This document shows, one piece after another, positions 23,142-33,450 of a stretch of 64,000 nucleotides of DNA. The stretch comes from Terfezia claveryi (lineage: Eukaryota; Ascomycota; Pezizomycetes; Pezizales; Pezizaceae). Under the pieces are notes generated by a model. It was not told the DNA's origin. It was given only the letters and a program-made list of their open reading frames with translations, and did not search any database. Location: contig WHUX01000015.1 in NCBI GenBank assembly GCA_015179025.1, forward strand, positions 558,001-622,000, read 5' to 3'. The position numbers were made by a program, and so were the translations under genes. How positions within the stretch are numbered: position 1 is the stretch's first letter; every line of letters begins with the position of its first letter.

Positions 23142-23758
23142 TGTTACGACTCAGGTAAGAGACCTACCCTCCACCGGGATAACCAATACCCTACTACATT
23201 GCTGACTGTGATGGCCTGATCACCCATACAGATGCGGGTAGTGCGTCGGGAGTGCAGACGTTAAAGGGATTGGGTAAAGGAAGTGTGTGTTCTCTGATAT
23301 TGGATCTCATGCATGTATTCTCTTCAGTGTGTTTCTATGATGTTCTAATATATGACATTCCTATGTTGTTATTCGTTGTATTCAAGCTTATCTCCTGTAA
23401 GACAGCCTGACTGCAAAGCGTTGTAGTTCGGGCTGCCTAATCAATGTATGTCAGCCTGCAGAGTTCCTAAACAGGAAGCGTCTTCCTGTTTTAGGCAGCT
23501 ACCTGACGTCAGTGCTACTAAGCCATTATAGGAAGTGTCGTCAGATCTGATAATAGGTTATCAGATCAACGCTTCTATATAAGCTACCGCTTTTACATAG
23601 TTAATACAATAAGACCCAAGCGGTGTTCTAAGTCTCATATAGCTTTACTCTTATCGAGTTCGCATTACACCCGAGTTATAGCTGCGTTTATACTTTACTC
23701 CGCTACTATCTATCCGTTCCCCGAAAAGTATTCTCGTAGTTACAGCTCGCCTGTAACA
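23142..23758 (+). repeat. 5' LTR of element 1
   Basis: 617 bp, TG..CA ends. A TATATAA box lies at about 23576-23582, and the probable transcript start is 25 to 40 bp downstream, close to CAAGCGGTGT (23617-23626). Confidence 0.95.
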
Positions 23759-23760
23759 TT

Positions 23761-23770
23761 ACACCGCTTG
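23761..23770 (+). promoter_or_regulatory. Putative self-priming primer-binding site
   Basis: ACACCGCTTG, two bases after the 5' LTR, is the exact reverse complement of CAAGCGGTGT at 23617-23626 in the LTR, near the predicted 5' end of the RNA. Tf1/sushi chromoviruses prime minus-strand synthesis from their own mRNA 5' end in just this way. No tRNA-type site is apparent. Confidence 0.65.
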
Positions 23771-23816
23771 TCTATACACCTCTATAGACACCAACACCCT
23801 ACAATTCCCTACAACT

Positions 23817-25556
23817 ATGTCGATGTTGAGAGGATTACTTGGTGAAGCCTCTGATGAGCCTATGGCTGACACTGACAATGATAGTGTTGTCCAGGCCCAG
23901 CAACGAGCTGAACAATTCATCGAGCAATACTATGCTCCCTCTTCTCAAATTCCACAATTTCAGGAACGCTGGGGCACCCCCCGTCAACAAATAGGACTCG
24001 GATCAATATCCTCCTCCTCTCCTGAACCTATTATACGATCAGTTGCCCCATCAGTAGCTCCATCTAATAATCCAGGACCCTCCACTAAGGGCAAGCGACC
24101 AGTAGCTCGCTACCAGACCCCCGTTGATCCTGGATATGCCGCCATGAAGGCACAAGTTCAGCGTTTAGAGGCAGAAAAGCAAGCTGCACTCGCACAGGTA
24201 CAACAGCTACAACAGACACAGACAGCACACACCGAGTTCATTCAGCGAAGTGCAGCAGATATCCAGAATACAGCTAATGCTACTGCCAACAAACATGCAC
24301 AACTATCGAATGATACGTAAAGTGCACTCACACAAATCCAGAATCTTATTATTTCTGGACAAACAAACCAGACAAAAGAATTCCAGACAATCCACCACAA
24401 CCTCCGATATCTCAAGGGACAAGCTGACTTCTACAATGATCAATACCAGCAACGGTTTGCTAGTATCGAAGGACAAATCAGTAGTATGAAAGGACAATTC
24501 ACTAACTTTCAAGACCGACTTGAAAGGGTAGAACGTCGGGTACAGGCTCCTCAGCCTATACACCCTCCAGCAAATACAGCACAAAGACTCGAGCAAGCAG
24601 CAGGAGGTATACCACCACCTCCTCCACCACCAGTCGAACAAAGACGACCCAGAGATCCCACTCCTCCACTTCCACCTCCAGTAGGACTAGGAATCTTTGA
24701 AGATAAGCAGATAGCAGGCAAAGCACCACCACCGAATAAATTCAAGGGAGAACGAACGCATCTCGAAGGCTGGATCCTTCAAATGGATGATTACTTTCTC
24801 ATCACTCTCACCCGAAATGAAGACCAGAAGCTAGCATATGTTGGGTTGTCAATGGATGGAAAAGTATTAGATTGGTGGAAGGCTAACCGAGTTAAGTATC
24901 ATACTTGGAAGGAGGTTAAGGAAGCCATGGAACTATATTATGGGGATCACTACCAGGCAGATCGAGCGTATCATGACCTAGCAGCATTAAAAAAGACTGG
25001 TTCTATCTTGGATTATCTAACGGAGGTAGATAGGCTTAACAATTATGCCAAACTATCCGAGATGCAGGTCATCAATATTATAATCTCCAATCTTCCCCAT
25101 GAGCTCCGCAAATCAATGGCTCACTATGAAAACCTTCGCACCTTCCCACATCAATGGAGACAGAAACTTATCGAGATGGATATCATCAGTACTGAATTCC
25201 AGAGCCGAAACCGCCAAACTGCCACTGCCCCATCAATAACTAGGAAGCGCCCCTTAGATATAGGAACACAACTCCGAGGAACAGCTCCTACCTCCTACAA
25301 TAATACTCGCATCCCCTCTCCAATATATAAAAGTAGAATACAGGAAGGACGATGTGTGAAATGTGGGAGAACCGATCATAAGGCAAAAGAGTGTACATAT
25401 GGGAAGCATGCCTCTGAACCTTATTCCTATAAACCAAAAACTACCACTAGTACAAGCCAGGCGCTTGTACCAGCCAACAAGAAAGCTCGAACAGATAAAG
25501 GACAACTTCGGATTACAGAGCTTGGTTCCGAAGGAGAAGAGTCGGGAAACGAGTAA
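23817..25556 (+). pseudogene. gag: gag of element 1, one internal stop
   Basis: The reading frame is open from ATG 23817 to TAA at 25554-25556, apart from a single TAA at 24318-24320. The N-terminal part is Gln-rich and coiled-coil-like (QAQQRAEQFIEQYY; VQRLEAEKQAALAQVQQLQQ), followed by Pro-rich segments. The capsid-like part is around 24740-25200 (NKFKGERTHLEGWILQMDDY; DWWKANRVKYHTWKEVKEAM). A CCHC knuckle, CVKCGRTDHKAKEC, lies at about 25352-25393. The stop sits in AATGATACGTAAAGTGCA. A CAA-to-TAA change would explain it, but other origins are possible. An internal ATG at 24486 could still make the capsid/nucleocapsid part. Confidence 0.9.
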
Positions 25557-28500
25557 GGAGTACATCACCTACCGTCGGACGTACTCCTAGACATTCACCT
25601 CTCCTGACGGTCCGGATTTTTATTGCTGGGGAAGAAGTTGAAGCAGTGGTAGACTGTGGAGCTAGTGCTCCAGTTGTTGGAAAAAGATTAGCAGTCAAGT
25701 TGGGAATTTGGAAAAGAGCCAGGGAAGTTAAGGTTAGGCAGGGAGATGGATCTCGAATTTCTGGAGGAAAATATGTGGTTAATACGAAGTTTGATATGTT
25801 GGATTCCTCTTCTCGTTTTTTGGGTAAGTTCAAGATGGATGCCGAAATTTTGGATATTGGGAAGAAGGATGTTATCTTGGCTTGTCTTGGTTGGAAGAAA
25901 ATGGATTTTCGGTGGATACTCAGGACAGGTGCCTGAGACAGGTCTCTACAGGTTTGATTATCCCGTGTTCCGTTAGATGGATTCCTACTGTTTCTGTTCT
26001 TGAAGTTGAAGAGCCACTAGAGGATGGCGAGATCGTGCTTATCATTGACGCAAGCGAACGATACTCTCGTTACGCACATTGCTTTACCGCAGAACAGGCA
26101 GCTAGACTCCCTGAACACAAGCCATGGGACCATGAAATCCCCCTCCAAGACCCAACCGCAAAGATACCATTCGGGGCTATCTACAAGACCACATGGGAGG
26201 AAGACGAAGCCCTTCAGAAGTACCTCGATGAGAACCTTCCCACTACCAAAGTTCGACGCTCACGCTCCTCCGCTGGTGCTCCCATCCTATTTGTTCGAAA
26301 GAAAGATGGATCTTTAAGGCTATGTGTCGATTACCGAGCCCTTAATCGTCTCACCATACCAAACAAATACCCACTTCCTCTTATCTCCGAGTTGCTCATA
26401 GAACTCGTGGAGGTAAATGGTTCACACGATTGGACCTCAAAAATGGGTATAACCTCATCAGAATTGCACCAGGAGATGAATGGAAGACAGCATTCAGAAC
26501 GAAAAAGGGACTATTCGAGTATACCGTGATGCCATTTGGGTTGACCAATGCTCCCGCTACATTTCAAGAGATGATGGATACGATCTTCAAGGATATGGAA
26601 GGATGTATCTGGTACTTGGACGACATACTCATCTATGGAGGTGAGACAGAGGAAGAACATCAACAAATAGTCGAAAAAGTTCTTCAGCAATGCATCCAAC
26701 ATGGGTTAGCTGTTAACCTCATGAAGTCTGAGTTCCATGTCCAGGAGACCTTATTCCTCGGTCATATTATCAATGGTCAACACGTCCAAATGGATCCCTC
26801 TAAACTCGAAACCATGTCCAAGTGGCCTATTCCTACCAAAAAGAAAGAGGTTCAAGCATTCCTAGGCTTCGCCAACTACTACCGTCGATTCATTGCCAAC
26901 TACAGTGCAAAGGCACGTCCCTTAATCGACTTAACGAAAGATGTTCCTTTCAGTTGGGGACACGAGCAACAGCAAGCCTTTGATGACCTCCGGGAACGAT
27001 TCCTCACTGCTCCTATCCTCACACAGTTTGACAGACAACTCGAGACAATCATAGAGACTGATGCTAGCAACCAAGCTATCGCTGGTATCCTCTCTCAGTA
27101 TCATGTTGTCAATGGAGGAAAGCAGCTTCATCCTGTTGAATACCATGCAAAAACCCTCTCCGCAGCTCAACGCAACTGGCCTATTCATGATAAGGAGTTG
27201 TTTGCAATTGTGGATTGCTTCCGGAAGTGGCGAGATTGGTTGGTTGGCGTTTCAGTGAACGTCTATACAGACCACCAAGGGTTACAATATTTCAACACCA
27301 AACAGAAGCTCAACTCCCGTCAAGCTACCTGGTACCTCCGCATGTCTGAGTTCATCTACAATATTCACTACAGACCCGGTTCGAAGATGGGCAAGCCTGA
27401 TGGCCTGTCTAGACGTTCAGGGGAAGAGAAATCCGGCATGGATGCTAGATTTTTCGAAGATGGACAGCTAATGGTACTTGGAGAAGAGGATGAAGAGGAA
27501 GCCGAAGATGTTGAAGTGGAAGGAATAGATGTGGCCAGATGGCAAAAGAAGGATGGACTATGGGTGGTACCCTCCGAGTTTAAGTTGGAAGTGCTAAGAC
27601 AGCACCATGATAGTCAAGTGGCAGGACATTGGGGAAGACATCGTACTCAAGAGCTAGTGTCAAGGAATTTTACGTGGGATAAGTGGCAGGAAGATATTGC
27701 GAATTATGTGGCAGGATGTACCAAGTGTCAAAAAGCAAAGGCAGACAGGCATAGCAGGCAAACGAAGTTGGTACTGATGCCAACTGGAGAACGACCATTT
27801 GAGGAAATAGCTATGGACTTCGTTGGTGAGCTACCAGAGTCAGAAGGTTTCAATGCAATACTCGTTATCACGGACCGGTTTACAAAAGTACAACACTATA
27901 TTCCGGCAAAGACTACATGGACAGCATCCGATGTTGCTGACACCTATATTAACGAAATATGGAGACTCTATGGCCTCCCCCGACATATCACCTCTGACCG
28001 TGGTCCACAGTTTGCTTCTAGATTCCTCAAGGAGCTTAACCAAAAGCTCAATATAACCCTCCGCCTCTCCACTGCCTATCACCCTCAGACCGATGGACTT
28101 GCTGAACGAGCAGTCCAAACACTTAAGCAGTACCTCCGCATCTACTGTCACGATAGGCAAGCTCGTTGGAAACGATGGCTACCCTTAGCTGAGTTTGCCT
28201 ATAATACTGCCGCCCACTCTACCCATAAGTACTCCCCTTACCGAAGTCTGTATGGCTTCGACCCTCGCACCATTCACCTTTCAGATGACTATGAATTCTC
28301 CTCCCCCGCTGCAGAAGAATGGCTAGACCGAATGACAACTGTACACAACCAAATTCATGATACCCTCAAGCAAATCAATCATAAAAGAAGTGCTATACAC
28401 CTCGAAAAGGCACGCAGGTTTGCTATTGACGATTGGGTATTGGTTGACCGCCGGAACCTACAGATACGAGCTGGGAACAACCGTTCCCTTACCAGCAAGT

Positions 28501-28850
28501 GGATAGGGCCCTACAAGGTCATTGAAGCTATTGGTTCACACGCATACAGGCTCGAAGTTCCACAAGGCACACGATGGCATAATGTTGTTCATGTTACCCT
28601 CCTAAAGCCATTCAGACGACGAGACGAGCCACAAGATATGGACGAAGATCAACCAGATATCTTCGAAGTCAAATCCATCGTGGACTCCCGCAAGAATAGA
28701 GGAATAGTCAAGTATAGGGTGCGTTGGGAAGGATATACGGAGTTTGAAGACACTTGGGAGACCTTTGACAAGTTGGATAACTGCCCAGAGAAGCTCAGAG
28801 AGTACCGAGAGAAATTCCCCAATAAGCCACGAGATGAAAGAGACGTCTGA
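25557..28850 (+). pseudogene. pol: pol of element 1 (PR-RT-RH-IN-chromodomain), two frame breaks
   Basis: Pol enters in the -1 frame relative to gag, with overlap around 25510-25556, as in many Ty3 elements. Protease: AVVDCGASAPVVGKRL (about 25640). A frame break at about 25879-25881 precedes [16 protein letters not shown] begins with [20 protein letters not shown] and [21 protein letters not shown] second break at about 26396-26398 is followed by an uninterrupted 806-residue frame (26430-28850) with [14 protein letters not shown], the catalytic WYLDDILIYG, RNase H ETDASNQAIAGIL and YTDHQGLQYF, integrase zinc-binding H-H-C-C (HHDSQVAGHWGRHR; CTKCQKAK), and a DDE core in AMDFVGELP, ITSDRGPQFASRF and HPQTDGLAERAVQTLK. 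The C-terminal chromodomain is VKYRVRWEGYTEFEDTWETF (about 28663-28815). Both breaks look like single-base deletions. Confidence 0.93.
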
Positions 28851-29129
28851 GGTTTGGACCTACGTCCAGTGGTTTATGAGTGAAGACATGGTACCTTTTA
28901 CCCTCCTACTCGTCGCCTTTTCCCTGTGGGTTTTTTGGCGAGAGGTTTGGTTTTTAACGGCCATGGATGCATGTGTAGACACACCGGTCTTGTGTACCCT
29001 GTCAGGGAGAGAGGTATCTAATGATGTTTGGTTAGTACCTAGCCACCGCCGTTACCTGAGTCTTTACTAAGTACTTGTTCCAAACCTAGGGTCAGGAGGA
29101 ACTTGTATTCAGCTGTGGACAGCTGCCTG

Positions 29130-29143
29130 GAAACGGGGAGTAA
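29130..29143 (+). promoter_or_regulatory. Polypurine tract of element 1
   Basis: The purine-rich GAAACGGGGAGTAA directly abuts the 3' LTR and is the expected primer for plus-strand DNA synthesis. Confidence 0.7.
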
Positions 29144-29760
29144 TGTTACGACTCAGGTAAGAGACCTACCCTCCACCGGGATAACCAATACCCTACTACA
29201 TTGCTGACTGTGATGGCCTGATCACCCATACAGATGCGGGTAGTGCGTCGGGAGTGCAGACGTTAAAGGGATTGGGTAAAGGAAGTGTGTGTTCTCTGAT
29301 ATTGGATCTCATGCATGTATTCTCTTCAGTGTGTTTCTATGATGTTCTAATATATGACATTCCTATGTTGTTATTCGTTGTATTCAAGCTTATCTCCTGT
29401 AAGACAGCCTGACTGCAAAGCGTTGTAGTTCGGGCTGCCTAATCAATGTATGTCAGCCTGCAGAGTTCCTAAACAGGAAGCGTCTTCCTGTTTTAGGCAG
29501 CTACCTGACGTCAGTGCTACTAAGCCATTATAGGAAGTGTCGTCAGATCTGATAATAGGTTATCAGATCAACGCTTCTATATAAGCTACCGCTTTTACAT
29601 AGTTAATACAATAAGACCCAAGCGGTGTTCTAAGTCTCATATAGCTTTACTCTTATCGAGTTCGCATTACACCCGAGTTATAGCTGCGTTTATACTTTAC
29701 TCCGCTACTATCTATCCGTTCCCCGAAAAGTATTCTCGTAGTTACAGCTCGCCTGTAACA
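29144..29760 (+). repeat. 3' LTR of element 1
   Basis: 617 bp, apparently identical to 23142-23758; followed by ATTCC (29761-29765). Confidence 0.95.
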
Positions 29761-30835
29761 ATTCCTATCTGCTGTAGGAGCTGCAGGATCCACTTCCAGC
29801 ATAGCTCGCATAGCCGTCATTCTAGCAGCGGTCGGAACCCTGGCTAGCACTATTTCCCTGCCATTCTCCGGTTGGGGATCCAGTCCCTACTGGATATTCC
29901 ACTCCTCAAAGTCGGAATTGTAGATCTCCTCAGCTGGGTACTTTTCCTGCTCCTTCCTCTTCATTGCATGCAAAGCTCTCTTTTGCCTCTTAATCCGCAT
30001 CCTGATCTTTAGCTTCCGCGCTTCGAATCCCTCCTGCATGCGAGGGAATGTATGCTTTGCAAAGCTAGCAAGATTTCTACTCAAAGAGTCGGAATCCTCT
30101 GCAGGGTCTATATACTCCTCTGCTGGATCAAGGAAGTCAGCCTCAAAGTATGCACCATCATCTGCGTGGACTGTCTGCAACTGGAGGCACCAAAGCTGGA
30201 TCCCTATAAAGGATAACTTGTATCTGAACAGGTTTTGACGAGATTAGCTCTAAAAAGGCTTACACCTCTTTATCGGTTTACAGACGTATGGCAGGAGGGA
30301 TTGTGTTACCTAGGCTTGGGTTCTCTAGTGCCCTATAGATAGCCCGCACCTTCCTCCCTGCTGGGATTCTTTCTCGGATCTTGTCCACAATCTCTAAAAG
30401 AGATACCAATCTCAAAATAGTAATACAGTTGCTCAAGCTTCATCATATTTATACTCTCTACTAACATTATCCTGTACCTCATTGCCGCGGGCTGGATTGA
30501 TGAGGAATAGTTTTACAGGCTTTCGGAAGCCCTCCTAACCATTATCCTCTGCATTTCGACCAGTTGCATCGGCCCCCCCAAACTGGATATCTAGAGCATT
30601 AGCAGCTACGTTTGCTACTTAGGCTAATACATGCCCCCGCTCTGTGTCTCTGGCCTTTTTGAGCATGTCTTGCAAAATCTTATTGAAGTAGTCTCAGCTG
30701 CTCTTTTGATGGCCGTGCCCATTTTGGATTAGGGCAATTCCAGATACAGGCAGCCCAGTCTCCTGCTAGGCATAGGTTTTGAATTGATGCTAGAGGGCAT
30801 TACCACCTGCCTTTTCCCCGTTATCTTATTAGTCC
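29761..30835 (-). pseudogene. Degenerate ORF region, other half of the split relic (minus strand)
   Basis: Minus-strand protein-like fragments with scattered stops. Right to left: ALQHQFKTYA and [20 protein letters not shown] (about 30790-30700), VANVAANALDIQFGGADATG (about 30600), then an intact 97-residue stretch (30180-29887) beginning [20 protein letters not shown] with Arg/Lys-rich [20 protein letters not shown]. Next, ARVPTAARMTAMRAMLEVDP runs to the retroelement junction. Across the insertion, using one copy of the target duplication, the frame continues as DRNTCRTRR and ARNEGVRVANEAWRALG in 23141-23010. I do not recognise the family. It is probably an old transposable-element or repeat gene. 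Confidence 0.4.
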
Positions 30836-31349
30836 GTGCCCACCCCTTAACCCCATTCCTCCATTGGTAGTACTGGGGGTCATGCTCCCCCCACCCCAAT
30901 AGTGCTTTTGCCTAGCTAACTTCTTGTGCTACGGATAGCATTTACACGAACTACATTGGAATTTTAGATACCCCCGTTAGAAACTATGCTTTAAGAGGTA
31001 CTTACATTATTTATGTTGTTAGTTAGTTAGGTGTTAACGAAATAGGAAGTGGTGATGGCGGGAAGGTATTAAGTGTGATCGCGGGAAGTATTGTGAATAG
31101 TTAATGAGAATAATTGATTCACGGATCTATGGGGTATTTATGGACTCTACGAAGTTGGACATAAGAGTAGGCCATGTTTGCTTGGTCGGCAATCAACATG
31201 GCCAGTCACTCAGTTCTGTATGGCCTGCATAAGGCCATGACCTTTATGTTAATTATTGGACATGTTTGCTTCAAGCGGTCGGCAATCCACATAGCATCTA
31301 TGGCCTGCATAAGACTATGACCTGCATAAGACTATGACTTTGTGTTAAT
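30836..31349. other. Stretch with an imperfect direct duplication, no gene
   Basis: About 31165-31255 and 31258-31345 share ACATGTTTGCTT, CGGTCGGCAATC, TATGGCCTGCATAAG and TATGACCT, an imperfect tandem duplication of about 90 bp. No coding sequence. Confidence 0.5.
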
Positions 31350-31592
31350 ATCTAGCACCTGTGTAATGACTTTCAAAAGCCCTCCAACCTTGTAAGTTGG
31401 AATCTGAGTATACTACATACTTTCTGTTGTGCGTGGATGTTGTGAACTAGTATTTCGTAGCATATGGTAAACAGAAGTAGAGTGCACAACAGCAAATACA
31501 AATAACCGCGGCACAATAGAAAGTATGCAATACACGCAGATTCCAACTTACAGGTTGGAGGGCTTTGCAAGTCGTTTAAAGGTGCTAGACTC
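31350..31592. mobile_element. MITE-like element with about 80-bp terminal inverted repeats
   Basis: The left arm begins TCTAGCACCT and includes AAAGCCCTCCAACC, TGTAAGTTGGAATCTG and GCATACTTTCT-like sequence. The right arm (about 31510-31592) is its reverse complement, ending AGGTGCTAGA. The loop is about 70 bp. It is non-coding, about 243 bp long, and no clear target duplication is seen. Confidence 0.75.
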
Positions 31593-32118
31593 AAGTTATT
31601 TGGTAGTGCAATCCCAAATCTAAGCCTGTTTAGAAAGCAGCTTGTACCCCTTCTAGTAAATTTCCTAAGTCAGAAAGACCTAGGACATTGCATATGTATG
31701 TGATAGCACTACTACGAATATTAATAATTCATTTAGAGCCACTGTATCAAGCCCCTGTTGCAGAAGTCATCGACACTTAAGTTGGAATCTAAGTGCGCTG
31801 CAAATATGCTGTTGTCTTGTAGATCTTTGTAATACTTAGCGTACATGCCACTCACATCAATTCCTTCCCAATTAGGTATGAGACTATTGAGACCATAGCA
31901 CTGACAGGGTTTGATTTGCCCCCCCCCCAAATCTCTTAATACATATAAACTATTCTCCTCAAATCTGCAATACATTAATTGCTATTATTGACTATTAGCT
32001 ATTCTGCCACTACTATAATTATGCCTTCAGTAACCTGCCAGAAACTGATGTTCCCACACTAGAGCTATCTCCAAAAGATAGTACTAATAGGTATGTCCTA
32101 CTTAGCTTAGCAAAGAAA
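31593..32118. other. Gene-free stretch
   Basis: Only short chance ORFs; a C9 run is near 31920. Nothing supported. Confidence 0.45.
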
Positions 32119-32350
32119 CCCCTTTGGTTGAGAAAGCCCCCTTTGGTTGAGAAAGCCCCCCTTTGGTTGAGAAAGCCCCCCTTTGGTTGAGAAAGCCCCC
32201 TTTTGGTTGAGAGCCCCCTTAGGAGACCCCTTTGGAGTGAGAGCCCTCCCATTAGAGTGAGAGTCCTCCCATTGGAGTGAGAGACCTCCCATTGGAGCGA
32301 GAGCTCTCCATAATTGGAGCGAGAGCCCTCCCATAATTGGAGCGAGAGTC
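32119..32350. repeat. Minisatellite of 19-bp then about 21-bp units
   Basis: About five units of TTTGGTTGAGAAAGCCCCC (to about 32215) grade into about six units of the TTGGAGTGAGAGCCCTCCCA type (to about 32350). The shared GAGAGCCC-type core suggests one array derived from the other. Open frames on the minus strand across it are artefacts of the repeat. Confidence 0.9.
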
Positions 32351-33450
32351 TTAGTCCTAGCTAATATTTTCTTAGTATTAATGAAGACCCAACGAAGACA
32401 TTATATAGAACACGAAGCCGGCGTAAGCGGATAGCTCCTCTCCAAAGTGTATCGGAATTAACTACCGATATTGAGGATATGGAGGAGGATATGGAAGTAC
32501 TACCCACGTGCCATCACCACATGGTAAGTGAGCAAAGAAACGTTTAGAGTCGGATTATCTATAACTAGCAATGAATTAGAGAACAAGAAAATATGCCACT
32601 CGCAGTCCTATTTCCAACCCTCCCGTGCCTCCGCCGACCCCAATGCGTCCCCTAACTCCAGTAGCTCCTCCAAATCTAGCTTCTCCTCAATCTGCAAAGT
32701 CAAATCAGAGGCAGCGGATAAGACAATGGCATGCCCGTTGCAACGTCTACGGAAACGTAGTCAGAGAGGAAGGATGAGGGAGGAAAGGATTGATGATTTG
32801 GGGATGGAAGAGTCAATATCAAGGTTCATGCAGGAAGTGATTCTTTTGTTCAGGTTGGAAATTGTAGTTTTATTAAAGGGGGAGAGCAAACATAATAAAC
32901 TATGAGAGTGTTCCAACCAGTGAAGTCGGAACTTGTATCCAATGAAGTCGGAACTTTATCAGTGAAGTATTGCCTTGGGCAGCCCTGAACTCGGCAAAGA
33001 ATGGCATGGTTGAAGTGAGGGTCATAGATAGGACCTTAACCAAGGATAGGAAGCACCCCACCTCATCTTGTTGTTCTTGCCAGCGTGATCGCAGTGGCTT
33101 CAGTTGGCTGATCGCGGCGTTGAATTTAGATGCAACAAGATGAAGGTAAGAGCTCTCCCGACTCCAGAGGTAGAGGGCAGTCTCCATGGTAGAGGGAAGT
33201 AAGGAAGGATGCGAAGGTTGTGTATTTGGTGTGGGTAGAAGGAAGAAAGTAAGTAGAGAGAAGATTAGGAAGGGGGTGGGGCCAAGGGTATCGTGCGCAG
33301 TCGATCTTGGCAAAATCCAACGCATCACGTCGGATAGATCCTTTATTCAGTGCAATCGGAGCCTTGGCACTTATGAAGCTTATTCCCTGAGATTCTGTTA
33401 ATGAAAATATTACACCACAAATCTGTCTCTTACAACATTTTACAACCTCC
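32351..33450. other. Stretch without a supportable gene
   Basis: A Ser-rich plus-strand frame (32528-32905) and minus-strand frames (32900-33328) are unrecognised. The phrase GTGAAGTCGGAACTT recurs in tandem near 32917-32955. These may be relics of the neighbouring element. Confidence 0.4.

Larger units (their letters stand above)
23142..29760 (+). mobile_element. Complete Ty3/gypsy chromovirus retrotransposon (element 1)
   Basis: A 6.6-kb element with two 617-bp LTRs beginning TGTTACGA and ending TGTAACA, flanked by ATTCC duplications. The order is LTR, PBS, gag, protease, reverse transcriptase, RNase H, integrase, chromodomain, LTR: the Metaviridae chromovirus layout of the Tf1/sushi type. 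The LTRs look base-for-base identical by eye, so insertion was recent. Yet gag has an in-frame stop and pol has two frame breaks, so this copy as read is non-autonomous unless the breaks are assembly errors. It interrupts an older minus-strand degenerate ORF. Confidence 0.95.

Noticed and set aside
32019..32334. Gly/Leu-rich minus-strand ORFs over the minisatellite
   Set aside because: Repeat artefact.
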